A program made the position numbers and the translations under genes. A model generated the notes under the pieces. That model made no database searches. It was not told where the DNA came from and was given only the letters and a program-made list of their open reading frames with translations. DNA of 64,000 bases. Source: Gammaproteobacteria bacterium. Lineage in GTDB: Bacteria; Pseudomonadota; Gammaproteobacteria; Nitrosococcales; Methylophagaceae. Where the stretch lies: positions 62,001 through 126,000 of the forward strand of contig JACUUH010000001.1 of assembly GCA_014859375.1 (NCBI GenBank). Reading direction: 5' to 3'. This document shows, piece by piece, positions 34,289 through 43,878 of the stretch (its first letter is position 1; the number at the start of each line of letters is the position of its first letter).

Positions 34289-36670
34289 ATGTATAACTTC
34301 GTAAGAACCCTCGTAGGGAATGTTTTCGTAGAAGAAACTAAAGGGTTAATTCACATTAAAGGTGTTAAAGCCTTATTGCTTTTAAGGGATATAAAGTCCA
34401 TTTGGAAGACTTCCACTATAGGGAATAATATATTTGTTAAGTCTACCGGTAACACTTTAACTTTCCATTCTTTTTTTGCTTTAGAAATTAGATATATCCT
34501 CGAGCAGATGCTTGAAAATCCAAAAGCATTTAGATTAAGTCCAAGGGTAATAAATAAAGTTTTAAAAGAATTAATGAAAAGTACCTGGTTAAAAAAGACC
34601 ACGGAGTTAGATCAAGTATTACCTTTAAATTACAAGAAATTAAGAGACTTTAATTTAAAACCCTTAGAGCATCAAAAAGAGTTCTTAGAAGTATTTAATA
34701 GAAGAACTCAACTTTATAATCTAAATGGTTTTATGCTAGCTGCAGCAGCTGGGTCTGGTAAAACGTTTACTAACATGGCTCTTTCTAGAGTTAATGATTC
34801 AGAGATCACCATAGTTGTATGCCCCAAGAACGCAGTTTATAAAGTATGGGAAAAATCATTAAAAGATGATTTTAAAAAGACTCCTAAATATTGGATAGCG
34901 GCGGATGGGAAAGATTTAGACTATAAATCGGAATATTATATTTTCCATTATGAGACTTTAGATAAGGCGCTGGAATTAGGTAAGAGAATAGGGGATAAAA
35001 ATAAGACCACTATAATTTTAGACGAGTCTCACAACTTCAATGAAATTAAGTCTATGAGAACTCAAAAGTTTATTGACCTTTGTAAAGTTACAGGCAGTAA
35101 GAATATCGTTTGGGCTTCAGGCACACCTTTGAAAGCCATGGGTGGTGAGATGATAGGTTTTTTAAAATCCATCGACCCATTATTCAATGATGATGTTGAA
35201 AAAGCTTTTAAAAGTATCTTTGGTACCAGTGTGCAAAGGGCTAATGATATCTTAGCGCATAGACTAGGCTATATTTCTTTTAAAGTTAAAAAGAACGAAT
35301 ATCGTACTGCAGAACCAACAGAGAACACTGTTAAAGTTGAAGTACCTAATGGTGATAAATACACTTTAGAAAGTGTAAGAGACCAAATGGCTAAATTCAT
35401 AGAAGAAAGAGTAGTCTACTATAAAGAGAGAGAAGATGAATATAAACAAAAGTTTTATTCGGCTTTAGAGTGGTATGAATTAAATATAGTTAAAGGTTCT
35501 TCAGATGTAAGTAATTTTAAAGAGTATATGTCTAAGTTAAAAATTGTTATTAAAAGTAATGACTTAAGACAAGTATCTGAAGAAATAGTTTTTTGCAATA
35601 ACTACGAGAAACAAAAAATTATACCATCGCTTATATCTGATCACAAAGCTAATTTCCTAGAATCTAAATCGGTGGTTAAATATCTTAGTCTGAAGATACA
35701 AGGCGAGGCTTTAGGTAGAGTACTAGGTAGAGCCAGAGTAGAGTGTTTTAAAGACATGGCAAAACATTCTAACTTAGTAGATCTAATAGAAGCTGCAGAG
35801 AAAAAGACTGTGATTTTCACTAGTTACGTTGAAGTGGTTGATGAACTAGAGGAGAGATTAAAGAATCTAGAGTATCTACCCGTTGTGGTGCATAGTAAAA
35901 CCAAAGAAAGTTTAACATCTGCTGTAACTAGGTTTGAGAAGAATGAAAACTTAAATCCCTTGTTAGCTACGTTTAAATCTTTATCCACTGCAGTGCCTCT
36001 AATAGTTGCCAATAAGGTAATCATGATTAATGCGCCTTATAGAGACTACGAGTACGAGCAGGCTATATCTAGAGTGGATAGATTAGGTCAAGATACACCA
36101 GTAGTTATAGAGAACCTCTACTTAGACACTGGTACAAAACCTAATATATCAACAAGGTCTAAAGACATTATGCAATGGTCTAAAGAACAAGTTAAAGAAT
36201 TGCTAGGGTTCGATTATGATGACAGTTTAGATATATCAGTTGAATCTTTAATGGAGGATGAACCTTCAATGGAAGCAGTCAGCTCATTTAAACCTAAGGA
36301 AGACTCTTCCAATCCTGGTTTTTACTTTATCCCAGGTTATAAGGGATACAGAGCTAGTGAAGATGGTAAAATACTAACTATCAAAACAGGTAACTCTACT
36401 TACGGTGGGATGGCAGGTGATTATCTAAAAGTGAAAGTTTATCCTGACAATGTTAAAGGTCCTATTATGCAGTATGCGCACATTTTAGTATGTACAGCAT
36501 TCTACGGTAAACCTAAGAAGGGTCAGGTGGTTCTTCATAAAGACAACGATAGAACTAATAACAATAAAGGTAATCTTAAGTGGGATACTCAGTCTGAAAA
36601 CATACAGCAGGTATGGGACGACGGATTGAGAGAGTCTAAAGAGAGTTATCCTGTAAGTATGAGGTGGTAA
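34289..36670 (+). CDS. SNF2/DEAD-type helicase fused to a C-terminal NUMOD4-HNH domain
   Basis: 793 residues. Helicase core: Walker A AAAGSGKTF (152-160), DESH box (245-248), SGTP motif III (~277-280) and QAISRVDRLGQ motif VI (591-601), an SF2 helicase of SNF2 style. Residues ~678-793 look like NUMOD4 (FYFIPGYKGYRASEDGKI) plus HNH (H731, H750 with KDNDRTNNNKGNLKW), as in phage HNH homing nucleases. The linker has S-V-E (650-652) and S-M-E (660-662), matching the head-protease-type site used by neighbours, so it may be packaged and cleaved. ATP-driven DNA translocation is expected; the nuclease may be active or vestigial. Confidence 0.85.
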   Translation: MYNFVRTLVGNVFVEETKGLIHIKGVKALLLLRDIKSIWKTSTIGNNIFVKSTGNTLTFHSFFALEIRYILEQMLENPKAFRLSPRVINKVLKELMKSTWLKKTTELDQVLPLNYKKLRDFNLKPLEHQKEFLEVFNRRTQLYNLNGFMLAAAAGSGKTFTNMALSRVNDSEITIVVCPKNAVYKVWEKSLKDDFKKTPKYWIAADGKDLDYKSEYYIFHYETLDKALELGKRIGDKNKTTIILDESHNFNEIKSMRTQKFIDLCKVTGSKNIVWASGTPLKAMGGEMIGFLKSIDPLFNDDVEKAFKSIFGTSVQRANDILAHRLGYISFKVKKNEYRTAEPTENTVKVEVPNGDKYTLESVRDQMAKFIEERVVYYKEREDEYKQKFYSALEWYELNIVKGSSDVSNFKEYMSKLKIVIKSNDLRQVSEEIVFCNNYEKQKIIPSLISDHKANFLESKSVVKYLSLKIQGEALGRVLGRARVECFKDMAKHSNLVDLIEAAEKKTVIFTSYVEVVDELEERLKNLEYLPVVVHSKTKESLTSAVTRFEKNENLNPLLATFKSLSTAVPLIVANKVIMINAPYRDYEYEQAISRVDRLGQDTPVVIENLYLDTGTKPNISTRSKDIMQWSKEQVKELLGFDYDDSLDISVESLMEDEPSMEAVSSFKPKEDSSNPGFYFIPGYKGYRASEDGKILTIKTGNSTYGGMAGDYLKVKVYPDNVKGPIMQYAHILVCTAFYGKPKKGQVVLHKDNDRTNNNKGNLKWDTQSENIQQVWDDGLRESKESYPVSMRW

Positions 36671-36674
36671 AAAA

Positions 36675-37241
36675 ATGAAAAGTGTATTTAAAAGCATTAT
36701 GAGTTTAGGAGTGGCTAATCGTAGTAGGAATAAATCGTTTGGAGCCTACTCTGCTTTATTTGGTAGTTACACGATACCTCCATCTAGCAGTAATAGTTTT
36801 GATAATGAAACCAATGTAGTTACTTACACTAGGGGTCAGGGATATGTAGGATTTTCCTTACCAATACAAGATATACCCTTAGATAAAATAGAGTTTGAAT
36901 TCACTACTAAAGTAGCCTATCAAGAAATATTTCTAGTTGAGGAAGATACCTTCAATATTGCCATGGCTAACCATACTTTAAGCGCCTGGAATAGCGCACA
37001 TACAGTAGGGTATGGTGCTCCTTCATGGGTTATAAGTTTAGTAATTGATAAAGTCAATAACACTATCACTTGGGACTTTAATGGAGGTAGCAGTAACAAG
37101 GGAGACTTTTGGTATAGGGGTACAAAACCTATTCTACCAGATATAAACTTATTTCTAATGGTTGGCGCAATGAATTCTGGCGGCGGAGTTGGTGAAATAA
37201 CTATAAATGTAGACAAAGATACTTTTCTATACCCTAAATGA
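36675..37241 (+). CDS. Putative virion surface / beta-sandwich protein
   Basis: 188 residues starting 4 bp after the helicase gene with GAGGTGG as RBS. Short basic helical N-terminus, then Gly/Ser/Asn-rich beta segments (VTYTRGQGYVGFSLP, WVISLVIDKVNNTITWDFN), resembling concanavalin-like or jelly-roll virion decoration proteins. The assignment is by composition only. Confidence 0.5.
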   Translation: MKSVFKSIMSLGVANRSRNKSFGAYSALFGSYTIPPSSSNSFDNETNVVTYTRGQGYVGFSLPIQDIPLDKIEFEFTTKVAYQEIFLVEEDTFNIAMANHTLSAWNSAHTVGYGAPSWVISLVIDKVNNTITWDFNGGSSNKGDFWYRGTKPILPDINLFLMVGAMNSGGGVGEITINVDKDTFLYPK

Positions 37242-37269
37242 AATTATTTAATTAAGAAGGAACGGACTG

Positions 37270-38400
37270 GTGAGTAACCAAAATTTATTGGCTAAATATA
37301 GCAACGGTGGTTTTAACAAAGAGACCGACGGCCGTAAAAGGCGAATGGTTTTAAGAGCTTCGCAGGAAGGGTTTATTGATAATCTATTTAAGATGTTTAG
37401 AAGAAATAAAGAAATAGATTTTGAAAAGTTTGATACTGATGAGTTAATTACTTTCCTTAGAGAAAACCCTGATTACATTGAAGGTATTACATTAGATAAA
37501 TTGTTTTCTAAACAGGATTCGATCTTACAGGATGTTTTAGCGAATTCAAATATTTTTAAAGTTAACGAAGTATCTGATATTTTAGCTACTTACGATAAAC
37601 AACTTAAACTTAACAACAGATACATTAAAGAAAACATTAGGTTGATGAATCCTAACGACTTTATATCCACAGGTAAATTACCTTCTTTAGGCCACTCTCT
37701 GAATAAAAAATTAGATGTGTTAAACGGCCAAAGTCTTAAAGATGCGTTTTCAAAATCTATAAACGTCCACTCTGCTAAAGATAAAAACTCTGAGTTTGAA
37801 GTCGTGGAGTATACTGGAATGTTAATCTCCTTAACAGGTATGTTACTGATAAGAACTTGTAAATTCAGAGATATATTCTTTAGATTTTATACGACTATAG
37901 AAAGAGATAATTTCGATTCTTTGAAAAGTAAGATAACGTATCAAAAAGATCAGCTAACTGTAGACGATGTGATCAAGTTAATAAATCACAAATATGATTC
38001 ATCTGACTGGGCTGAGTGGGGCGTTAGTAATATTGAAGAAGGTGTGGAAATTGATGACATAGCTAAATTCTACAAATCTGTTGAAGACAATTTGAAAAAA
38101 GCTAAAGCTGAAGACGTTACCCAATTAAACCACATATTAGATTCTATTTATGCAGATGTATCAATGAGCGGTGGGATAGATTACATGGTTGATTGGTTCG
38201 ACATATATGTTGAAGAAGAGGGTGAGTCGGTAGAAGGTAAGAAGTTAAGTAATAGAGGTATTTGTAATTTCCTTATTAATATATTAATAGACGACTACTA
38301 TTATAACTTTGAACAATTTTTCTTCGGATATTTTGGTGAAATAGAACAAATTCAATACAATGTCGTAGAGTCTATTGTTAAAGCTTTAATGAAAAAATAA
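37270..38400 (+). CDS. Inner-head-type protein with LLxKY N-terminus
   Basis: 376 residues, GTG start after AAGAAGGAACGG. MSNQNLLAKYSNGGF shares the N-terminal segment of the 10.5-14.3 kb proteins. S-Q-E at 31-33 is followed by GFIDNLFKMFRRNKE, again a site just before an amphipathic/basic helix. A central hydrophobic segment (TGMLISLTGMLLI) is present. Probably packaged; function unknown. Confidence 0.6.
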   Translation: MSNQNLLAKYSNGGFNKETDGRKRRMVLRASQEGFIDNLFKMFRRNKEIDFEKFDTDELITFLRENPDYIEGITLDKLFSKQDSILQDVLANSNIFKVNEVSDILATYDKQLKLNNRYIKENIRLMNPNDFISTGKLPSLGHSLNKKLDVLNGQSLKDAFSKSINVHSAKDKNSEFEVVEYTGMLISLTGMLLIRTCKFRDIFFRFYTTIERDNFDSLKSKITYQKDQLTVDDVIKLINHKYDSSDWAEWGVSNIEEGVEIDDIAKFYKSVEDNLKKAKAEDVTQLNHILDSIYADVSMSGGIDYMVDWFDIYVEEEGESVEGKKLSNRGICNFLINILIDDYYYNFEQFFFGYFGEIEQIQYNVVESIVKALMKK

Positions 38401-38412
38401 AAGGGATTATTT

Positions 38413-39129
38413 ATGAACTTACTCGACAAATATAAACCTAACTTGGAAGCAACTGAATGTTTTGGGATAGAGTCATTCACTACTTCATCAGAAGATTGGA
38501 ATCCTTTTAGTAAAATAATGGATAAGCTTCGCAAGAGAAAAGAAGAAAAGAATGCTAAGAAAAAGGCTGAATTGGAATATAAGAAAAAAGTTTATGATGT
38601 CAAAACCGCCTTTGCCAACATTTTAGATGAAGTTATAGATAAGAAAAATTTGTGGGTGCATAACGATGACTATGATAGCTTTTTACATATAACTGGCAAG
38701 GGTAAATATAGCGGTTTTTCTTTCGAATTATACCCCACTAAACTAATTAAATATAAAGTTAATAAAGATAGACTTTTGTTGGAAACTATTCACGCTTCTT
38801 CTGATAGCGTAGACGGCTGGAATGGTTCTTTAGATCAAATGTTAAAAGTCTTAAATGACGAAAATGCAAGTTATGAGGACGAGCAGGAGTTTTATAACCA
38901 CGGTATTAAAATAACCAACGATATTAAAGATTCCGATTTCTTCTTAGTATTTATTTATGAAGCAGATAATGATGTTATAAAAAGACAAGATAAAGGTTAT
39001 GGTTCGGCATTTTGTTTAGGCGTAAATACTATAGAAGTAAAGCAAATAACTAAAGCAGTAGATGATATTGTATCTGAATCCAAAAAGGAATTTGATTCTA
39101 TGAAATATAAAAGTATTATCAGTGCTTAG
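38413..39129 (+). CDS. Inner-head-type protein with LLDKY N-terminus
   Basis: 238 residues beginning MNLLDKYKPNLEA. G-I-E (18-20) and S-S-E (25-27) precede DWNPFSKIMDKLRKRKEEK. The remainder is a mixed alpha/beta domain with no recognised family. It lies directly upstream of the ClpP-like protease that has the same N-terminal signature. Confidence 0.6.
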   Translation: MNLLDKYKPNLEATECFGIESFTTSSEDWNPFSKIMDKLRKRKEEKNAKKKAELEYKKKVYDVKTAFANILDEVIDKKNLWVHNDDYDSFLHITGKGKYSGFSFELYPTKLIKYKVNKDRLLLETIHASSDSVDGWNGSLDQMLKVLNDENASYEDEQEFYNHGIKITNDIKDSDFFLVFIYEADNDVIKRQDKGYGSAFCLGVNTIEVKQITKAVDDIVSESKKEFDSMKYKSIISA

Positions 39130-39153
39130 TTAAAAAATAAAAGGAATAAATTA

Positions 39154-39987
39154 ATGTCTATTTTAGATAAGTATAATAGAGCCGAGCCTTTGGCTCAACA
39201 ATCCCAAGAATTCCCAGAGATGAGAATATCAATGGAAGGTTATGAGCTTTTAGCGGTAGTTGGTGATGTAGCTTCAATGGAAGGTGTAGACCTTACACCT
39301 AAGGATAAAAGAGTAGGTAATGAAAACCATACTCTATTTGTTAAGAAGATGGAAAATGAAGATGGTAAAGAATATTACCATTACAGACTTTTCTTAGGTC
39401 CCATTCTTGAATGGGGCCCTTCCTTTAACGATTTAATTAATCCTCTTTATGAGATGAGTGAAGAGGATCGGTTAGAAATTAGAATCATGGCTTCACCAGG
39501 CGGTGCTATTGATTATGGAATGGCTTTGATTAATGTCTTGAATAACCAACTTATCGGTAGATCCACAGGTATATTGGATAGCACGGCGGCTTCTATGGCT
39601 TCTTCAGTGTATGTAAATTGCCATAAGAGAATTTGTCATCCACATTCTACCATTATGTTCCATTATTATTGGGGAGGTGCTTTTGGTAAAGGTCAGGAAC
39701 TTATGGCTCAAGCTGACCACCACCATGGTAAGTTCACGTCTATCATTAGAGAACATACTGTAGGTAAAGGATTCTTAACCGAAGAAGAGTTTAATAGACT
39801 AACAGATGGTAAAGACTATTGGTTTGATGCTAAAGAAATGTTAACCCGTGGTATTGCAACGCACATCATGTTCAAAGGTCATGACATTGAAGCCTCTGAG
39901 TTCCTAGATTATTTAAGTCAAAACTTAAGTGACGAAGAAATTCTTAGATTACACATTGAAAAAGATCATCCAGAGTTAATGGAATAA
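39154..39987 (+). CDS. ClpP-like (S14) protease with head-targeting-type N-terminus
   Basis: 277 residues. Core: MASPGGAIDYGMAL (ClpP-type oxyanion turn), TAASMAS with nucleophile Ser147, FHYYWGG with His170, and DYWFDAKEMLTRGIATHI with the probable acidic residue near 221. The N-terminus MSILDKYNRAEP matches the LLDKY segment of the head proteins. S-Q-E (17-19) and two S-M-E (26-28, 41-43) suggest autoprocessing. ClpP-fold enzymes serve as prohead proteases in several tailed phages. The best model is a head-maturation protease; host-type ClpP activity is the alternative. Confidence 0.8.
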   Translation: MSILDKYNRAEPLAQQSQEFPEMRISMEGYELLAVVGDVASMEGVDLTPKDKRVGNENHTLFVKKMENEDGKEYYHYRLFLGPILEWGPSFNDLINPLYEMSEEDRLEIRIMASPGGAIDYGMALINVLNNQLIGRSTGILDSTAASMASSVYVNCHKRICHPHSTIMFHYYWGGAFGKGQELMAQADHHHGKFTSIIREHTVGKGFLTEEEFNRLTDGKDYWFDAKEMLTRGIATHIMFKGHDIEASEFLDYLSQNLSDEEILRLHIEKDHPELME

Positions 39988-39993
39988 AGAATT

Positions 39994-40021
39994 GTAGGGT
40001 AGTCCTTCTGGACTACCCTAC
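39994..40021 (+). terminator. Hairpin terminator after ClpP-like gene
   Basis: 12-bp perfect stem GTAGGGTAGTCC / GGACTACCCTAC, loop TTCT, with only a weak T-rich tail. Confidence 0.7.
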
Positions 40022-40043
40022 TACTATATCCAAAAAACTAACT

Positions 40044-40069
40044 TAAACTAAAGTCAACTCCATATTGCT
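40044..40069 (+). promoter_or_regulatory. Candidate phage promoter motif, copy 2
   Basis: AACT (40046-40049), TCAA (40054-40057) and CCATATTG (40060-40067) with the same block spacing as the other three copies; the weakest match. It precedes the 264-bp leader of the gene at 40252. Confidence 0.45.
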
Positions 40070-40079
40070 AAATTGAATA

Positions 40080-40102
40080 GTAGATAGTATTAAGCTATCT
40101 AC
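40080..40102 (+). other. 5'-leader hairpin after promoter copy 2
   Basis: GTAGATAG / CTATCTAC with a 7-base loop, about 13 bp after the promoter motif, so near the 5' end of the transcript. No T-run. Confidence 0.4.
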
Positions 40103-40251
40103 AACTATTAATTTTAAAGGGGTAAAAAAGGACACTCTATTTTTTTATTGTAGTAACTTTTTTTCATTAGATTAGATATGTTAAATAAAACATTTTACCA
40201 TTAAAGATATGTGTAATTAACTTTATTAATCAACTAAGGAGTTTAACTAAA

Positions 40252-40647
40252 ATGGGATTGTTGAATCTATTTAGTAAGAAAGAAAAGAGAGAAAAAGGTT
40301 CAGGTGACATTTCACCTTCCACAGTGATGCAAGAAGGTAACGTCTATAGTTTCCCTGGACAGAAGTGTTTCCTTAAATATAACCCAGAAACAATTAAAAC
40401 TCCTTGGGTTAAGATTAATAAGACGTCTAAGGTAGGTAAGGCTCTTAAAGTCAGTGAAGTCATTGACATGTCTAAATACAACGATGAACCAGATGAAGGT
40501 ATGATCTTCCAAACTAAAGAAGATTATGCACTGTGGTATTGGGACATTGAGTTAGCTAAACCATTCCCAATGATGGATAAGGTCAATTTAACACAGACTT
40601 ATCCACGTAATAAAATTCTAAGACTGGTAAGTGGGGTAATTAAATAA
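40252..40647 (+). CDS. Hypothetical protein
   Basis: 131 residues; basic N-terminus (LLNLFSKKEKREKGS) then mixed fold. RBS TAAGGAG. Its stop is immediately followed by the dTMP kinase ATG, so the two are cotranscribed. No family recognised. Confidence 0.6.
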   Translation: MGLLNLFSKKEKREKGSGDISPSTVMQEGNVYSFPGQKCFLKYNPETIKTPWVKINKTSKVGKALKVSEVIDMSKYNDEPDEGMIFQTKEDYALWYWDIELAKPFPMMDKVNLTQTYPRNKILRLVSGVIK

Positions 40648-41304
40648 ATGCTTATAACTATTGAAGGTATAGACGGTTGTGGAAAAACCACCTCTGCTGA
40701 ATACTTAGTCAGTAAGTTGAGAGACAGAGGGTTGAAGGTAATCCACACTAGAGAGCTTGGAGGTACACAACTAGCTGAGATCTTAAGAGAGTTGGTTATT
40801 ACAGACATTTACTCTAGCAGTGGATTAACTGATCTGTTAATGGCTTTTGCTTCAAGAATGGATCATGTTGAGAAGGTTATAAAGCCAGCCCTAGATGCGG
40901 GTGAAGTGGTTATATGTGAAAGGTTCATTGATAGTACATACGCTTACCAGCTTACAGACCCTTCTTATAAGGATAACCTAAGTTTAGTGAGAGGTTTGTT
41001 TTACGACCTAGAAGTAATCATTAAAAAACATATACGCGATTACCACACCCTCTACTTAGACATCCCTATTGAAGAAAGTACTAAAAGACTTGTTGGTAGA
41101 AAATTAGATAAGTTTGAGAAAGATCAAGCAATCCAATGCAGAGTAGTTAAAGGCTATTCCGATAGAATAGCTCAAGACCCTAAGCGTTTTTTAAGAGTGA
41201 ATGCAAACCAATCTTTAGAAGGTGTTAAGGTCGAGTTGGATGTTATAGTGGAAAAAATTTCTACCAGTTTAATTAGTCCAGAAGAGCCTGATTTTTTAAC
41301 ATGA
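40648..41304 (+). CDS. tmk: dTMP kinase
   Basis: Phosphorylates dTMP to dTDP using ATP. 218 residues: P-loop GIDGCGKTT (7-15), TRELGGTQLAEILRE (substrate-binding loop, with E-x-G in place of E-P-G), ICERFIDSTYAYQ (DR-type motif as ERF-D) and a LID-like segment GRKLDKFEKD. Follows the previous gene with no gap. Confidence 0.9.
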   Translation: MLITIEGIDGCGKTTSAEYLVSKLRDRGLKVIHTRELGGTQLAEILRELVITDIYSSSGLTDLLMAFASRMDHVEKVIKPALDAGEVVICERFIDSTYAYQLTDPSYKDNLSLVRGLFYDLEVIIKKHIRDYHTLYLDIPIEESTKRLVGRKLDKFEKDQAIQCRVVKGYSDRIAQDPKRFLRVNANQSLEGVKVELDVIVEKISTSLISPEEPDFLT

Positions 41305-41346
41305 CGAGTCTCTTTACCTTGTTATTTTTTAGACGGTAAAACTATT

Positions 41347-41380
41347 GGGAGGTATTTGGGTACCTCCCATCCTTTTTCCA
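41347..41380 (+). terminator. Terminator after tmk
   Basis: GGGAGGTA / TACCTCCC stem with a TTTGGG loop, then ATCCTTTTT. Confidence 0.8.
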
Positions 41381-41470
41381 AAATTGGATTTTTTAGCTAT
41401 TTAGAAATCAGATGTAAACAATGACTAATGTTGATTTATTCACAAAAAAAAGACAAACGATAGGTTGCAA

Positions 41471-43729
41471 ATGAAAATTAATATCACAAAAAGAAACGGA
41501 AGTATTGAGCCTTTAAACTTAGATAAGATCCACCGAGTGATAACGTGGGCTGCAGAAGGTTTAGACGATGTATCGGTGTCAGAAGTAGAGTTAAGATCAC
41601 ACCTACAATTCAGCGAAGGTATGAAAACCTCAGATATCCATGAAATTATTATTAAGTCAGCTGCGGACCTAATCTCAGAAAGAGCACCAGACTACCAGCA
41701 CCTTGCGGCTAGACTGGCTATTTTCCATTTGCGTAAGAAAGCATACGGTCAATACCTACCGCCTTCTCTTTACGATCATGTTACTAAACTAGTAGATAAG
41801 GGTCTATACGACAAAGGTCTAGCTGAAGATTACACTAAAGAAGAAATGGATGAGTTAGGTCAATATATTGTACATGATCGAGATCTAAGCTTCAGCTATG
41901 CGGCAGTAAAACAATTAGAAGGTAAGTACTTAGTGCAGAACCGGGTTACAGGACGGATTTATGAAAGCCCTCAGTTCATTTACATGCTAGTACCCATGTC
42001 ATTGTTTGCCAGCTACGATAAAACAGTAAGAGTTGATTTTATTAAGCGTTTCTACGACGCTGCATCCAAATTTAAGATTTCACTACCTACCCCAATTATG
42101 GGTGGTGTAAGAACACCAACAAGACAATTTAGTTCTTGCGTTTTAATCGACGTAGATGACTCCCTAGACTCCATTAACGCCAGTGCCTCATCTACGGTCA
42201 ATTATGTTTCTAAAAGAGCAGGAATAGGTCTTAACGTTGGTAGAATTAGAGCGCAAGGTAGTTTGATACGCGGCGGCGAGGCATACCACACAGGTATGAT
42301 CCCATTCATCAAACATTTCCAATCAGCTGTTAAGTCATGTTCACAAGGAGGTCTTCGTGGGGGCGCTGCAACACTATTCTACCCGTTATGGCATCTAGAG
42401 GTAGAGTCATTATTGGTACTTAAAAATAATCGTGGCGTTGAAGAGAATAGAGCTCGACATTTAGACTACGGTGTGCAAATCAATCGTTTAATGTATTCTA
42501 GAATGATCAAAGGTGAAAACATTACTTTGTTTAGTCCATCAGATGTACCTGGTCTATACGAAGCTTTCTTTTCTAATCAAGAAGAGTTTGAGAAGCTCTA
42601 TGTTCAGTACGAGCAAGATGAAAGTATTCGTAAGAAGACCGTTAAGGCCATTGATCTGTTTACACAGGTAGCTCAAGAAAGGGCACAGACTGGTCGTATT
42701 TACATACAAAATGTCGATCACTGCAATGCACACAGTTCATTTGATCCTAAGAAAGCGCCTATTTATCAATCTAACCTTTGTTTGGAGATTACCTTACCAA
42801 CTAAACCTTTGAATTCTTTAGATGATGAAAATGGTGAAATAGCTTTATGTACATTATCAGCATTTAACTTAGGTGCATTGGAAAGTTTAGATGAGTTAGA
42901 AGAACTTTCAGATCTACTTGTTAGAGCCTTAGATAGTTTATTAACTTATCAAGATTACCCAATGAAGGCTGCTATGAACGCTTCTATTGGCAGACGTACG
43001 TTAGGGGTAGGTATCACGAACCTAGCTTACTATCTAGCTAAGAACTATAAGCGTTATTCCGATGGTTCAGGTAATAGATTGATGCACAGAACTATGGAAG
43101 CTATGCAGTATTATCTGCTAAAGGCTTCTAATAACTTAGCTAAGGAACAAGGTAAGTGTGAGCTGTTTGATGAAACTACTTACTCTAAAGGTATTTTACC
43201 TATAGATACTTATAAGAAGGAATTGGACTTAGTTTGCGATGAACCTTTACATTACGACTGGGAAGCTTTAAGAAAGGATATTGTTGAACATGGTTTGAGA
43301 AACTCTACTCTGAGCTCTCTGATGCCTTGTGAGACGTCTTCTCAAATAAGTAACTCAACTAATGGGATTGAACCACCGCGTGGGTATATCAGCGTTAAAT
43401 CGTCTAAGGATGGTATTCTAAAGCAGGTTGTTCCAGGTTTTAAAGAATTGAAGAACAACTATGAACTACTTTGGAGCATTCCTAATAATAAAGGTTATAT
43501 TGAATTAGTGGCAGTGATGCAGAAGTTTGTTGATCAAGCTATCTCAGCTAACACCAACTATGATCCAGCTAGATTTGAAGACGATAGAGTGCCAATTAAA
43601 ATAGTCTTACAAGACTTATTAACCGCTTACAAGTTAGGTGTTAAGACTCTTTACTATCATAACACCAGAGATGGCGCTAATGATAACATGGATGATGAAG
43701 GTTGTGAAGGCGGTGCGTGTAAGTTATAA
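41471..43729 (+). CDS. nrdA: Ribonucleoside-diphosphate reductase alpha subunit (class Ia)
   Basis: 752 residues from ATG 41471 (TAGG six bases upstream; TTG 41465 is in frame but too close). An N-terminal ATP-cone starts at KRNGSIEPLNLDKIHRVI. Core: FSSCVLIDVDDSLDSI with the redox Cys, RAGIGLNVGRIRAQG, SNLCLEITLPTKPL and ALCTLSAFNLGAL with the radical/redox Cys set, and C-terminal CEGGACKL as in E. coli NrdA. With NrdB (45705) it makes dNDPs. Confidence 0.95.
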   Translation: MKINITKRNGSIEPLNLDKIHRVITWAAEGLDDVSVSEVELRSHLQFSEGMKTSDIHEIIIKSAADLISERAPDYQHLAARLAIFHLRKKAYGQYLPPSLYDHVTKLVDKGLYDKGLAEDYTKEEMDELGQYIVHDRDLSFSYAAVKQLEGKYLVQNRVTGRIYESPQFIYMLVPMSLFASYDKTVRVDFIKRFYDAASKFKISLPTPIMGGVRTPTRQFSSCVLIDVDDSLDSINASASSTVNYVSKRAGIGLNVGRIRAQGSLIRGGEAYHTGMIPFIKHFQSAVKSCSQGGLRGGAATLFYPLWHLEVESLLVLKNNRGVEENRARHLDYGVQINRLMYSRMIKGENITLFSPSDVPGLYEAFFSNQEEFEKLYVQYEQDESIRKKTVKAIDLFTQVAQERAQTGRIYIQNVDHCNAHSSFDPKKAPIYQSNLCLEITLPTKPLNSLDDENGEIALCTLSAFNLGALESLDELEELSDLLVRALDSLLTYQDYPMKAAMNASIGRRTLGVGITNLAYYLAKNYKRYSDGSGNRLMHRTMEAMQYYLLKASNNLAKEQGKCELFDETTYSKGILPIDTYKKELDLVCDEPLHYDWEALRKDIVEHGLRNSTLSSLMPCETSSQISNSTNGIEPPRGYISVKSSKDGILKQVVPGFKELKNNYELLWSIPNNKGYIELVAVMQKFVDQAISANTNYDPARFEDDRVPIKIVLQDLLTAYKLGVKTLYYHNTRDGANDNMDDEGCEGGACKL

Positions 43730-43736
43730 GTAAAAA

Positions 43737-43768
43737 AAAAGACTACCTATTACAGGTAGTCTTTTTTT
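43737..43768 (+). terminator. Terminator after nrdA
   Basis: AAGACTACCT / AGGTAGTCTT stem, loop ATTAC, followed by T7. Confidence 0.9.
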
Positions 43769-43878
43769 ACCGAAGTAACTTTTGTATATATTTTTTAAAC
43801 ATGTCGTGTAACCTTTATATACATTCAAAAAAATTGAAGGTATATATTATCTATTTGATAATAAAGAGGAAATAAACA

